From Paracoccaceae bacterium (GTDB taxonomy: Bacteria; Pseudomonadota; Alphaproteobacteria; Rhodobacterales; Rhodobacteraceae): a DNA stretch of 51,458 bases. Shown one piece after another: positions 8,361-17,595 of the stretch (the stretch's first letter is position 1; each line of letters opens with the position of its first letter). Location of the stretch: positions 1 through 51,458 of the forward strand of contig JAFMKS010000011.1 of the NCBI GenBank assembly GCA_017852835.1, read 5' to 3'. The translations under genes and the position numbers were made by a program. The notes beneath the pieces are model-generated. The model was not told the origin of the DNA and did no database searches. It saw only the letters and a program-made list of their open reading frames with translations.

Positions 8361-9094
8361 ATGCTGAAATCGCCTGTAATTCAAACTGCTATCCGCATGT
8401 TGTATCCACCACAGTGCATTATGTGTCGCGAACAACTGCAATCAGAAAACGCGCTGTGTGGATCGTGTTGGCGCGACATGCCGTTTACACGGATTGCGCG
8501 TGTGTTCGTTGCGGTGCATCGTTGATTGGGGTTACGGAAACCGCAGGGGCAGAATGCGACGATTATATACATAATCCACCTCCTTGGGCCGAAGGTCGGG
8601 CTGCGTTTCGGTACCAAGGCTTGGCGCGGAAAATGATACTTGAATTGAAACACGGTTATCGACCAGAGCCTGCCGCGCCAGCTGCTGCTTGGATGTCACA
8701 AATCGCTTCTGATATGCTGACCGAAAAGTCATTAATTGTCCCAATCCCAGTGCACTGGCAGCGATTTTTGCAACGCAAATATAATTAGGCGGAAGTATTG
8801 GCAAAACACGTTGCGAAATATTCTGGGGCTGAATTGAAGCCTGATATCCTGCGGCGCCCTCGAAAAACGGTTCCTTTAAAGCAGTTTAATCGAAGTGAGC
8901 GTTTTGCAATTCTAGAAAATGCTTTTGAAATTAACCCCGACAAGATGCAGGACATACGGGAACGAAACCTCGTCTTGATTGACGATGTTATAACGCCGGG
9001 CGTCACGCTGAGTGCTGCTGCAAAAACGCTTCAACAGGCAGGGGCAGGTGATATTTCCGTTCTTGTACTGGCAAGAGTGACAGAAAATGCCTAA
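8361..9094 (+). pseudogene. comF: comF, inactivated by a frameshift and an amber codon
   Basis: ComF is a phosphoribosyltransferase-like protein needed for natural transformation. From the ATG at 8361 the frame reads the expected N-terminus with CIMC and CGSCW zinc-ribbon cysteines. Homology then moves to the -1 frame at about 8487-8492, where CVRCGASL follows. That frame continues through RYQGLARKMILELKHG to HWQRFLQRKYN and hits TAG at 8786-8788, exactly where the family has Gln in RYNQ. The same frame resumes as AEVLAKHVAKYSG and ends with the PRPP-loop motif LIDDVITPGVTLS. A CDDC cysteine has also become Tyr (CDDY). Two independent disabling lesions make function very unlikely. Confidence 0.88.
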
Positions 9095-9118
9095 ATGGTT
9101 GGAAAAGGATAGGATGAG

Positions 9119-9376
9119 ATGAGCATTCAAATATATACCAGCCCACTCTGTGGTTACTGTCATGCTGCAAAACGACTTTTGCAAAGCAAAGGTGTTGAGT
9201 TTGTGGAAGTGGACCTCGCCAACGAACCAGAGCGTCGAGAAGAAATGGTCCAACGATCCAATGGCGGTCATACGGTTCCGCAAATTTTCATCGATGATCA
9301 TCATGTTGGTGGGTGTGATGACCTGTATGCGTTGGAACGTGGAGGAAAGCTTGACCCGCTGTTACAGGCATCGTGA
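9119..9376 (+). CDS. grxC: Glutaredoxin 3
   Basis: This is an 85-residue thioredoxin-fold protein with the dithiol active site CGYC (C11-C14), a cis-proline in HTVPQIFID and GGCDDLYALE for glutathione binding. It reduces protein and glutathione mixed disulfides in the cytoplasm. AGGA lies just upstream of the ATG at 9119. Its stop overlaps the next gene (TGATG), so the two are co-translated. Confidence 0.94.
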   Translation: MSIQIYTSPLCGYCHAAKRLLQSKGVEFVEVDLANEPERREEMVQRSNGGHTVPQIFIDDHHVGGCDDLYALERGGKLDPLLQAS

Positions 9377-10203
9377 TGAAAGTTGCGGCCCTGCAATTAT
9401 GCGCGTCTGACGATCCAGTTGCAAACCTTGCACATACATTATCCATGGTTCAACAGGCATCTGAAGCGGGCGCACAGTTTATTGCGACACCAGAGGTGAC
9501 CAACTGTGTTTCTAGTTCGCGTCGCCGCCAAAACGAAGTTTTGGCGCTGCAGGAGAATGATCAAACCTTGGCGGCAATGTGTACTGCCGCCGCTCGGTTC
9601 GGGGTTTGGATTTCTGTTGGCTCACTGGCGTTGAAGTTGCCGGATGACGATAGATTTACCAATCGATCTTTCATGATCGATCCATCGGGTCAGATCGTAG
9701 CGCAGTATGATAAAATTCATATGTTTGACGTCACGCTTTCGGAAACGGAACAGTATCGCGAATCTGATGGATATCGTGCGGGCGATCATGCGGTGATCGC
9801 AGACACCGCATTTGGAAAAATCGGAATGACGATCTGCTACGACATACGCTTTCCACATTTATATCGTGGACTGGCAAAATCCGGTGCATCAATTCTGCTG
9901 ATACCCGCGGCCTTTGCACAACCAACGGGCCGCGCGCATTGGGAAGTGTTGCTGCGTGCGCGTGCGATTGAAACGGGTTGTTATGTGATTGCAGCGGCAC
10001 AAACGGGTGAACACCAAACCAGTCAGAGGCGCCCAAGAAAAACATACGGGCACTCGATGATTGTCTCACCCTGGGGCGAAATCATGGCCGACGCGGGTGA
10101 AGATCAGGGCATAATTTACGCAGATCTGGATTTATCACTTGTTGAAAGCACGCGCGCCCGTGTACCATCAATCCTGTCAAAGCAATCATTCAGCGAGCCA
10201 TGA
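9376..10203 (+). CDS. Carbon-nitrogen hydrolase, Nit1/Nit2-like amidase
   Basis: This is a nitrilase-superfamily protein of 275 residues with the E-K-C triad: E40 (ATPE), K113 (YDKIHMFD) and C154 (MTICYDIRFP). The KIHMFDV and CYDIRFPHLYR signatures point to the branch that contains deaminated-glutathione amidase (Nit1) and omega-amidase (Nit2). Its position beside glutaredoxin fits a glutathione-repair role, but that is inference. The ATG at 9376 overlaps the grxC stop and is preferred to an in-frame GTG at 9373. Confidence 0.88.
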   Translation: MKVAALQLCASDDPVANLAHTLSMVQQASEAGAQFIATPEVTNCVSSSRRRQNEVLALQENDQTLAAMCTAAARFGVWISVGSLALKLPDDDRFTNRSFMIDPSGQIVAQYDKIHMFDVTLSETEQYRESDGYRAGDHAVIADTAFGKIGMTICYDIRFPHLYRGLAKSGASILLIPAAFAQPTGRAHWEVLLRARAIETGCYVIAAAQTGEHQTSQRRPRKTYGHSMIVSPWGEIMADAGEDQGIIYADLDLSLVESTRARVPSILSKQSFSEP

Positions 10204-10204
10204 C

Positions 10205-10639
10205 ATGGTTGACAGCGAAAGTTCCCTTGCAATTGCATTGTTCGGCGAAATCCTGACGGTGCATCAACTTATACGCAATCAATTGGATCGTGTATTGCCA
10301 AAGGGTATGGAGCTTTCACATTTAACGGTGCTTAATCATCTTGCAAATACCAAGGGCGAAAAAACGCCTGCACAATTGGCCAAAAGTTTCCATGTCACGC
10401 GCGGAGCAATGACCAATACATTGGGCAAATTAGAAATTTCTGGCTACATACACATCCGACCTGATTGGGATGATGCACGGCGTAAGTTGGTGGCGATCAG
10501 TCCCGCAGGCGTGCGGGCGCGTGACGATGCAATCGCCTTGGTCGCACCTGTTATTTCCGAGTTGGTACGCGATTCAGGTGCGGACGAAATAAAGTCCGTT
10601 CTGCCAGTTTTGCGAAATCTAAGAATTCATCTTGAATAG
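10205..10639 (+). CDS. MarR family transcriptional regulator
   Basis: This 144-residue winged-helix protein carries a MarR domain: helix-turn-helix TPAQLAKSFHVTRGAMTNTLGKLE, wing GYIHIRPDWDDARRKLVAISPAG, flanked by dimerisation helices. It starts at the ATG at 10205, 1 base after the amidase stop. A longer in-frame start at 10139 would overlap the amidase by 65 bases and is not supported. Ligand and targets are unknown. nhaA follows after a 202-base gap and is a possible but unproven target. Confidence 0.86.
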   Translation: MVDSESSLAIALFGEILTVHQLIRNQLDRVLPKGMELSHLTVLNHLANTKGEKTPAQLAKSFHVTRGAMTNTLGKLEISGYIHIRPDWDDARRKLVAISPAGVRARDDAIALVAPVISELVRDSGADEIKSVLPVLRNLRIHLE

Positions 10640-10681
10640 TCCGCAAAGTCCAAACAAAAATTGTCAAAATTTAAATAAAAC

Positions 10682-10841
10682 ATGCTTATGTGAACCATAA
10701 AGCATAAAAACAATGTGTTCCGTGTCGATGATATCCATGTGCATGGAATAAAATGCAATATCGGGACAATCTTATTTGTCCAAGTGGGAAAAATGCTCTA
10801 TGCCAACGAGGCTGATCGAGCAGACGAGTGAGGACACACAC
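10682..10841 (+). promoter_or_regulatory. Structured 5' leader of nhaA, candidate cis-regulatory RNA
   Basis: The 202 bases before nhaA contain several inverted repeats. They are ATGCTTATG against CATAAAGCAT (about 10682-10707, imperfect), CCATG/CATGG (around 10737-10748), GGACAA/TTGTCC (about 10764-10781), and TGCTC/GAGCA (10794-10822) with an inner GCC-AACGA-GGC hairpin. The last one ends 8 bases before the AGGA ribosome site (10831-10834), a good position to control translation. Known nhaA-I and nhaA-II RNAs, reported as Li+ riboswitches, sit in such leaders. I cannot match the consensus from memory. Confidence 0.35.
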
Positions 10842-12089
10842 ATGTATCGCGTATGGAATTTCTTAACCAACTATTCCCTACTTTTGATCTTTGGTGCGAT
10901 CATCGCACTAATTTGGGCGAATATCGACTATAAGAGTTACCACGATTTTGTTGAATTCAAGATTTGGGATCACGCTCCAATCGGGCACTATCATCACGGG
11001 CATCGCACGCTGACCTTGCACTACTTGGTCAATGATATTTTGATGGCCCTCTTCTTTGCCATTGCTGCCAAAGAAGTTTGGGAAGCTGTCGCATTGAAAG
11101 ACGGCAGTTTGCGCGGCAAAAAGGCGGCGACACCTCTCTTTGCAACTTTGGGCGGTATGGTTGGTCCGATTTCGATTTATCTGGGCGTTGCGTACCTTAT
11201 GGGGTCTACAACATATGACGCTGTTGCCAACGGTTGGGCGATTCCAACTGCTACGGATATCGCCTTTAGCTATTTGGTTGGGCGCATCGTGTTTGGTGCT
11301 GGGCATCCGGCGGTACGCTTCTTGTTGCTACTGGCGATTGCCGATGATGCAGCAGGTCTCATTATTTTGGCGATTTTCTATCCTTCGGGGGAATTGGCAC
11401 CGATTTGGTTATTGTTGTCATTTGGTATCGCAGCGGTCGCCTATATTCTATTCAACTGGTTGCCGCGCACAATTGACCGCGGCGATCAATTGCGCCGCAA
11501 ATCAACATGGGTGCGCAAAACACTGTCGTTCTGGCCATATGCGATTGCTGGCGCGATCAGTTGGTATGGTTTCATGCGTTCTGGCTTGCACCCTGCTTTG
11601 GGCTTGCTTCCGATTGTGCCCGCGATTCCGCATGCGGATCGCGCGTTCGGGATCTTTGACCAAGCAGAAGAACATTTGCACGACCTGTTGAACACCATGG
11701 AACATGCTTTGAAGCATCCTGTTGAGATTGTTCTATTCTTCTTTGGCCTATGTAACGCAGGCGTGAAGTTTGAGGCGATTGGAGATGCGACTTGGTTGGT
11801 TCTTCTTGGATTAATCGTTGGCAAACCAATCGGCATTTACATCTTTGGCTGGCTGGCCGCGGTGCCACTGCGCCTTGGTATGCCGGAGGGCATGCGACTG
11901 GTTGATTTGATCGTAATTGGTTTCGTTGCTGCGATTGGCTTTACTGTTTCCTTGTTTGTGGCCTCTGTTGCATTCGAAGCGGGGCCTGTGCAGGATGCAG
12001 CCAAAATGGGTGCACTCTTTAGTTTTGGTGCAGCGGTGCTTTCGATTATCGCGGGCAAAGTGTTCAGAGTTCAGAAAAAAGAACTGTAG
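10842..12089 (+). CDS. nhaA: Na+/H+ antiporter NhaA
   Basis: This is an inner-membrane antiporter of 415 residues that expels Na+ (or Li+) in exchange for H+. It has about 12 hydrophobic segments, the TATDIAFSYLV motif and the paired transport aspartates in AIADDAAGLIILAIFY (D163/D164 in E. coli). I chose the ATG at 10842 (MYRVWNFLTNYSLLLIFG) because AGGA lies 7 bases upstream and the protein then begins where other alphaproteobacterial NhaA proteins do. Upstream in-frame starts at 10776 (TTG) and 10800 (ATG) would add unconserved residues and consume the leader hairpin. A strong terminator follows. Confidence 0.93.
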   Translation: MYRVWNFLTNYSLLLIFGAIIALIWANIDYKSYHDFVEFKIWDHAPIGHYHHGHRTLTLHYLVNDILMALFFAIAAKEVWEAVALKDGSLRGKKAATPLFATLGGMVGPISIYLGVAYLMGSTTYDAVANGWAIPTATDIAFSYLVGRIVFGAGHPAVRFLLLLAIADDAAGLIILAIFYPSGELAPIWLLLSFGIAAVAYILFNWLPRTIDRGDQLRRKSTWVRKTLSFWPYAIAGAISWYGFMRSGLHPALGLLPIVPAIPHADRAFGIFDQAEEHLHDLLNTMEHALKHPVEIVLFFFGLCNAGVKFEAIGDATWLVLLGLIVGKPIGIYIFGWLAAVPLRLGMPEGMRLVDLIVIGFVAAIGFTVSLFVASVAFEAGPVQDAAKMGALFSFGAAVLSIIAGKVFRVQKKEL

Positions 12090-12109
12090 AAACCAATACA
12101 AATTTGGAA

Positions 12110-12143
12110 TTAAGCCCAGCCACTTGGCTGGGCTTAATTTTTC
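12110..12143 (+). terminator. Rho-independent terminator of nhaA
   Basis: There is a perfect 12-base-pair stem, TTAAGCCCAGCC (12110-12121) and GGCTGGGCTTAA (12126-12137), with an ACTT loop, followed by TTTTTCTT. It lies 20 bases after the nhaA stop. Confidence 0.93.
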
Positions 12144-12170
12144 TTAACCAAGGTTGGCATCAATTGATGT

Positions 12171-12488
12171 ATGTCCGACCACCGTAACCCCGCACATCAG
12201 CAGCCAAACTTGTTTTCCGAGGCAAACGCAAAATTTGCAGTTAAACAGGCGGTTAAGCTACCCTCATATATCAAAGATCATCGCAAACGATAGCGGGAGC
12301 GTTTCGTCAATGGTGGCGCGGATGCTGTCCCAGATTACGAATTATTGGAACTGGTCTTATTTCGCGCAATTCCCAGACAGGACATCAAACCTCTTGCGCG
12401 CACGTTGATTGAAACATTTGGGGATTTTAGTGGTGTTTTGACTGCGACGCAGGCTCAGCTTTTGGCCATGAAAACAACGAATGCATAA
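12171..12488 (+). pseudogene. radC: radC remnant (N-terminal third, with amber codon; JAB domain gone)
   Basis: The frame from ATG 12171 reads an N-terminal RadC leader ending LPSYIKDHRKR, meets TAG at 12291-12293 where the family has Leu (KRLRERF), and then continues in the same frame as RERFVNGGADAVPDYELLE, LVLFRAIPRQDIKPLARTL and IETFGDFSGVLTATQAQLL, a clear RadC N-terminal/helix-hairpin-helix region. It stops at TAA 12486-12488. The catalytic-like MPN/JAB domain with HPSGD is absent; only about 110 bases follow, with a possible decayed tail (SFxALGL-like, about 12568-12595). Both a nonsense change and a large internal or 3' deletion are needed to explain it. Confidence 0.82.
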
Positions 12489-12598
12489 GGCTTTTTCTCT
12501 TTCAACACGGTTGAAGTGTTGCGCAGGAAAAGGGCGTTCATGTCGCGCTGACAATAAAATATTGGTCCTTCGCGCTACACTTGGTCTGAATTTTGACA

Positions 12599-12625
12599 AA
12601 GAGGTTAACGTAACGTTAACCTCTT
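12599..12625 (-). terminator. Near-perfect palindrome after secA, probable terminator
   Basis: Arms of 13 bases (12599-12611 and 12613-12625) are exact inverted repeats around a single central base. The core is GAGGTTAACGT. Read on the minus strand, it lies 28 bases past the secA stop and runs into CTTTGTC, a weak U-tract. As RNA it would form about 11 pairs with a small loop. A protein-binding operator is the alternative. Confidence 0.55.
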
Positions 12626-12653
12626 CAAATGCGGTTCCCTGTGGGCGCGGGTC

Positions 12654-15338
12654 TTAAGTCAGGCGGCCGTGGCAATGCTTGAATTTTTTGCCTGAATCGC
12701 AAGGGCAGGCTTCATTGCGGCCTGTTTGCTCCCAGCCCTCGGGCAGTTCAGATACATCCAACGCTTCAGCTTCTTGTTCGGCTGCAACTTGTTGTGCACC
12801 TTGTGCCTGAATTTGATGCGCCAACATTTGTTGCATCATTGCTTGACGCTCTTCTTCTGTCAGTGGGCGTACACGACCAATTTGTTGGGTCACATCAACA
12901 CGCAATCCATTCAACAGTGATTCAAACAGTTGGAACGCTTCATTCTTGTATTCGTTCAATGGATCGCGTTGTGCGTATCCTCGGAAACTAACAACGCTTC
13001 GCAAATGTTCCAACATCAACAAATGTTCGCGCCATTTACTATCAATTGTGCTTAGCAGTACTTGGCGTTGGACCTGGGCAAAGCTTTCTGCGCCAAAGGC
13101 CTCTTGTTTCTCGGCTAGCTGCTTGTCAGCTGCTTCCTCTAAGCGTTCACGCAATACGTCATCGTCAACACCCTCTTCTGCGGCCCATGCAATCACAGGT
13201 ACGTCCAGATTTAGGTTTTCGATGACAGCTGCGTGTAACCCTTCTGTATCCCACTGGTCTGCATATGATCGTGGTGGCATGTAGGTTTCGATCAGATCGT
13301 CGATAACATCGTTGCGCATATCGACGATGATTTCGTTCAGATCTTCGGACTGCATGATATCCAAGCGTTGTTCAAAAACCGCCTTACGCTGATCATTCAT
13401 GACATCGTCAAATTTCAACAGCTGTTTGCGGATATCAAAATTGCGGCCTTCGACCTTCGCCTGCGCGCGTTCTAGCGATTTGTTCACCCAAGGGTGTTCA
13501 ATGGCTTCGCCTTCTTGCATACCCAGCGTACCCAAAATTTTATCAAGACGTTCAGAGCCAAAGATACGCATCAGGTCATCATCAAGGCTTAAGAAAAATG
13601 ACGAACGGCCTGGGTCACCCTGACGGCCGGATCGACCACGTAACTGATTATCAATCCGGCGGCTTTCGTGGCGTTCTGTGGCCAAGACGAACAAACCGCC
13701 TGCATCTTTGACTGCTTGTTCATCCGTTTTGTGAGCTTCTTCGATTTGCGCACGAATTTTGTCTGGGTTTTCGTCTGGGTTTGCGGCGATAGCGTCCATG
13801 ATTTTGAATTCGACATTGCCGCCCAGTTTGATGTCAGTACCACGGCCTGCCATATTGGTCGCGATTGTAACGGCACCCAATTTGCCCGCATCCGCAACAA
13901 TTTGCGCTTCTTGTTCGTGCTGACGGGCATTTAGAACGTTATGTTTTATTCCCGCATTTGTCAGTTGTTGGGACAACAATTCCGATTTTTCAATTGATGT
14001 TGTGCCAACCAAGATTGGCTGACCCTTTGCGTTGGCCTCTTTGATCGTTTTGACAATGGCATCATACTTCTCTTGGGTTGTACGATACACTTTGTCATCT
14101 TCGTCAAGCCGTGCAATCGGGCGATTTGTCGGGATCTCCACAACGCCAAGTTTGTAGATTTCCATAAATTCTTCGGCCTCTGTTGCGGCCGTTCCTGTCA
14201 TGCCACCTAATTTGTCGTAAAGACGGAAATAGTTTTGGAACGTAACGCTTGCCAACGTGACATTTTCAGGCTGAATTTGGCAACCTTCTTTGGCCTCGAT
14301 CGCTTGGTGTAGGCCGTCAGACAAACGGCGCCCTGCCATCATACGTCCTGTGAATTCGTCGATCAAAACCACCTGACCGTCACGCACGATGTAATCTTTG
14401 TCACGGGTAAAGAGTTTGAACGCACGCAAACCTTGGTTTACGTGGTGGACTATTGTGGTGCTTTCTGGATCATAGAGTGATTGACCTTCGGGGAGCACGC
14501 CATGCAGTTGAAGGATTTCTTCAAGGAAATCGTTGCCTTCATCTGTGAAACTTACATTTCGTGTCTTTTCATCTAAAGTGTAGTGTTCGTCTTTTAGCTC
14601 AGGGATCAACTGATTGATCTTGATGTAGAGGTCCGAGCGATCTTGCGATGGACCTGAAATGATCAACGGTGTTCGCGCCTCATCAACCAGGATGCTGTCT
14701 ACCTCGTCGACGATTGCAAAATGATGATCGCGTTGGGCCATTTCCTCGATGCTGCCGCGCATGTTGTCGCGCAAATAATCGAACCCTAATTCGTTGTTTG
14801 TAGCGTAGGTCACATCACACGCATAGGCAGCTGATTTTTCCGCCTCTTCTTGCTGTGGATAAACAACACCTGTCGTCATCCCAAGAGCGGTAAACACATT
14901 TGACATCCAGTCGGCGTCACGCTTTGCCAGATAGTCGTTTACGGTAACCACGTGTACGCCGCGGCCAGTCAGGGCATTCAAATAGGCTGGGAAGGTCGCA
15001 ACCAATGTTTTACCTTCACCCGTTTTCATTTCCGCAATGTTGCCGCGATGCAGGAAAATACCTCCGATCAACTGAACATCAAACGCGCGCAGACCAAGTG
15101 CGCGTTTGGCGCCCTCACGACAGTTTGCAAATGCCTCTGGTAACAACGCGTCCAGGGTTTCACCATTTTCATACCGTGATTTGAACTCGGCCGTTTTCTC
15201 GATCAATTGGGCGTCGCTCAGGGCCTCAAACTCTGGTTCCAGTGCGTTGATTTTTTCGATCAACGGACGAACAGATTTAACTTTGCGGTCGTTTTGGGTG
15301 CCAAACACCTTGCGCGTAATTGTTCCTAGACCAAACAT
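12654..15338 (-). CDS. secA: Preprotein translocase subunit SecA
   Basis: This is the ATPase motor of the Sec export pathway, at 894 residues. It shows Walker A in [20 protein letters not shown], the DEAD-type [41 protein letters not shown] and the C-terminal zinc site [17 protein letters not shown] that binds SecB and phospholipid. I start it at the ATG at 15338 ([13 protein letters not shown]), which has GGAG 5 bases upstream and matches the family; an in-frame ATG at 15353 is the alternative. It is transcribed divergently from the parvulin gene. Confidence 0.97.
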   Translation of the reverse strand: MFGLGTITRKVFGTQNDRKVKSVRPLIEKINALEPEFEALSDAQLIEKTAEFKSRYENGETLDALLPEAFANCREGAKRALGLRAFDVQLIGGIFLHRGNIAEMKTGEGKTLVATFPAYLNALTGRGVHVVTVNDYLAKRDADWMSNVFTALGMTTGVVYPQQEEAEKSAAYACDVTYATNNELGFDYLRDNMRGSIEEMAQRDHHFAIVDEVDSILVDEARTPLIISGPSQDRSDLYIKINQLIPELKDEHYTLDEKTRNVSFTDEGNDFLEEILQLHGVLPEGQSLYDPESTTIVHHVNQGLRAFKLFTRDKDYIVRDGQVVLIDEFTGRMMAGRRLSDGLHQAIEAKEGCQIQPENVTLASVTFQNYFRLYDKLGGMTGTAATEAEEFMEIYKLGVVEIPTNRPIARLDEDDKVYRTTQEKYDAIVKTIKEANAKGQPILVGTTSIEKSELLSQQLTNAGIKHNVLNARQHEQEAQIVADAGKLGAVTIATNMAGRGTDIKLGGNVEFKIMDAIAANPDENPDKIRAQIEEAHKTDEQAVKDAGGLFVLATERHESRRIDNQLRGRSGRQGDPGRSSFFLSLDDDLMRIFGSERLDKILGTLGMQEGEAIEHPWVNKSLERAQAKVEGRNFDIRKQLLKFDDVMNDQRKAVFEQRLDIMQSEDLNEIIVDMRNDVIDDLIETYMPPRSYADQWDTEGLHAAVIENLNLDVPVIAWAAEEGVDDDVLRERLEEAADKQLAEKQEAFGAESFAQVQRQVLLSTIDSKWREHLLMLEHLRSVVSFRGYAQRDPLNEYKNEAFQLFESLLNGLRVDVTQQIGRVRPLTEEERQAMMQQMLAHQIQAQGAQQVAAEQEAEALDVSELPEGWEQTGRNEACPCDSGKKFKHCHGRLT

Positions 15339-15507
15339 CGTCACTCCGTTCATCTCGTACTATTTTTACATTCATTGTCTTGCTAGGCGTACGCGCAGCA
15401 ATTAGAGAGGAATAGCACTGTTTTATATTGCTCTTAGCGATGTAAGGGGGCGAATAATAAGTGTCAACGGCGCGGGCTAATCGACAGGGCGAATATAGGA
15501 GTTTTCT

Positions 15508-16362
15508 ATGAAACTATTGCAAATTATGGCTAATTTAACGGTTGCAGCAGGTTTATTGACAAGTGCGGCAAATGCGCAGTCATCCGTTGACTCGGATGTT
15601 GTCGTCGCGACCGTAAATGGCGAAGAGATCAAGATGGGTCATGTTGTGATGGTGTACGATACCTTGCCGCAACAATATAAGTCATTGCCTGCAGAGCAAG
15701 TATTCCAAGGAATTGTTGAGCAGATCATTCAACAAACAGTGCTTGCCCAGGCGGCGGCCAATCCGAATTCGAAATATATTGAATTTGCAGTGGACAATGA
15801 GCGACGCATTCTAACGGCATCGCAAATGATTGACGAAATCACCACAGAAGCGACAAGCGAAGATAAGCTGCAAGCGTATTATGATGCAAGATATCAGAGC
15901 GTAGATTTAGGGCGTGAATACAATGCATCGCATATCTTGGTCGAAAGCGAAGAAGAAGCCAAGGACCTGATCGTCAAACTATCTGACGGTGCCGATTTCG
16001 CTGGCTTGGCGCAAGAGTTTTCAACGGGTCCGTCTGGCCCCAACGGAGGGTCGCTTGGCTGGTTTGGTCAGGGTCGGATGGTTGCGCCATTTGAACAAGC
16101 GGTGATGAGCCTGACAGTGGGTGAGGTTTCTCCGTTGCCTGTGCAAACTCAATTCGGTTGGCATGTGATCATACTAAACGACATGCGGGCAGTTCAGGCT
16201 CCTGCATTTGAAGAAGTAAGCGGAGAAATCGCAGCCGAGCTTCAACGCGTCGCAATTGAAGAGCGTGTGAAAGTCATGGTTGATGGCGCTGCGGTTGTCC
16301 GTGTTGATCAATCAACGCTGAACGTTGATGCAGTCAAAACAGATATCTCAGAGTTGGACTAA
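15508..16362 (+). CDS. Periplasmic parvulin-type peptidyl-prolyl isomerase (PpiC/SurA-like)
   Basis: This 284-residue protein has a Sec signal peptide (about 1-23, ending SAANA), a SurA-type N-terminal chaperone segment (VATVNGEEIKMGHVVMVYDTL) and one PpiC rotamase domain at about 137-230: YNASHILVESEEEAKDLI, FSTGPSGPNGGSLGWFGQG, and FGWHVIILNDMR. It probably helps fold exported and outer-membrane proteins. AGGAG at 15497-15501 supports the ATG at 15508. Its neighbour secA is divergent, and argJ follows 3 bases downstream, probably on the same transcript. Confidence 0.9.
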   Translation: MKLLQIMANLTVAAGLLTSAANAQSSVDSDVVVATVNGEEIKMGHVVMVYDTLPQQYKSLPAEQVFQGIVEQIIQQTVLAQAAANPNSKYIEFAVDNERRILTASQMIDEITTEATSEDKLQAYYDARYQSVDLGREYNASHILVESEEEAKDLIVKLSDGADFAGLAQEFSTGPSGPNGGSLGWFGQGRMVAPFEQAVMSLTVGEVSPLPVQTQFGWHVIILNDMRAVQAPAFEEVSGEIAAELQRVAIEERVKVMVDGAAVVRVDQSTLNVDAVKTDISELD

Positions 16363-16365
16363 CAC

Positions 16366-17595
16366 ATGGCCGTTGTCACAAAGATTTCCCCACTGGCCCC
16401 AAAGGCGTTTCCAGATTTACCTGTTATTAAGGGGGTGCGGTTTGCAACTGCAGCTGCTGGTGTCAGATATCAGGGCCGAACAGATGTCATGTTGGCCGTT
16501 GCAGATGCAGGCAGCAGTGTTGCAGGAGTTTTCACAAAATCCGCCACACGGGCAGCGCCAGTTTTAGATTGTCAGGACAAAATCGGGAAATCCAGCGATG
16601 CGGGTGTGGCCATTTTGGTGAATTCTGGAAATGCCAATGCGTTTACAGGAAAATTTGGCCGTGCATCGGTAGAGGCAATTACCTCTGCCGTCGCTGATTC
16701 AACAAATATGTCTGTTGAACGTGTATTCACGTCGTCAACGGGTGTCATTGGTGAACCATTGCCCCATGATCGCGTCATTGCAGTAATCGATGAATTGAAC
16801 AGAAATTTATCCGAAAACGCGCTTAAGGATGCGGCGCGCGCGATAATGACAACAGATACCTATGCAAAAGGTGCGTCTGCTGTTGTCGAAACGCCAGCGG
16901 GACCTGTTAACATCGCTGGGATCGCCAAAGGCTCGGGCATGATTGCACCGGATATGGCGACTATGCTGGTTTATATTTTCACGGATGCAAAAATTGAACA
17001 GTCGGTTTTGCAACATATGATTTCGTCGATCACGGCTCAGACGTTCAACTGCATCACAGTCGATAGTGATACATCCACTTCTGATACATTGTTGGCGGTT
17101 GCAACGGGTGCAAGTGGGATCGCGATCGCTGAGGCAGATAAAGAATTCAGTGACGCGCTAAACTCGGTCATGTTGGAACTTGCGCATCTGGTTGTTCGGG
17201 ACGGGGAAGGGGCCACCAAATTTGTCGAAATAAATGTGTCAGGCGCCGCCAACGATGCCGATGCGAAAACGCATGCGATGGCCATTGCCAATTCACCCCT
17301 GATCAAAACTGCGATTGCAGGCGAAGATCCCAATTGGGGGCGCGTTGTGATGGCAATCGGAAAATCGGGTGCGGCGGCAGATCGTGATAGTTTGTCAATT
17401 TCATTTGGGGATATCTTGGTCGCGAAAGAAGGCTGGGTTGCAGATGACTATCGCGAAGAAGATGGTGCAAACTACATGAAAAATGATCACATCGTACTGA
17501 ATGTTGATGTCGGAATAGGTGACGGTGAATCAACAGTTTGGACCTGTGATTTGACGCACGGATATATCGAAATTAATGCGGACTATCGGTCATGA
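16366..17595 (+). CDS. argJ: Bifunctional glutamate N-acetyltransferase / N-acetylglutamate synthase
   Basis: ArgJ moves the acetyl group from N-acetylornithine to glutamate and recycles it in arginine synthesis. The 409-residue precursor contains the autocleavage site in KGSGMIAPDMATMLVYIFTD; Thr199 becomes the nucleophile of the beta subunit. Other markers are ILVNSGNANAFTG, SSTGVIGEPLP and GEDPNWGRVVMAIGKSG. It overlaps the following mutT by 4 bases (ATGA), a pairing often seen in Rhodobacteraceae. Confidence 0.96.
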   Translation: MAVVTKISPLAPKAFPDLPVIKGVRFATAAAGVRYQGRTDVMLAVADAGSSVAGVFTKSATRAAPVLDCQDKIGKSSDAGVAILVNSGNANAFTGKFGRASVEAITSAVADSTNMSVERVFTSSTGVIGEPLPHDRVIAVIDELNRNLSENALKDAARAIMTTDTYAKGASAVVETPAGPVNIAGIAKGSGMIAPDMATMLVYIFTDAKIEQSVLQHMISSITAQTFNCITVDSDTSTSDTLLAVATGASGIAIAEADKEFSDALNSVMLELAHLVVRDGEGATKFVEINVSGAANDADAKTHAMAIANSPLIKTAIAGEDPNWGRVVMAIGKSGAAADRDSLSISFGDILVAKEGWVADDYREEDGANYMKNDHIVLNVDVGIGDGESTVWTCDLTHGYIEINADYRS

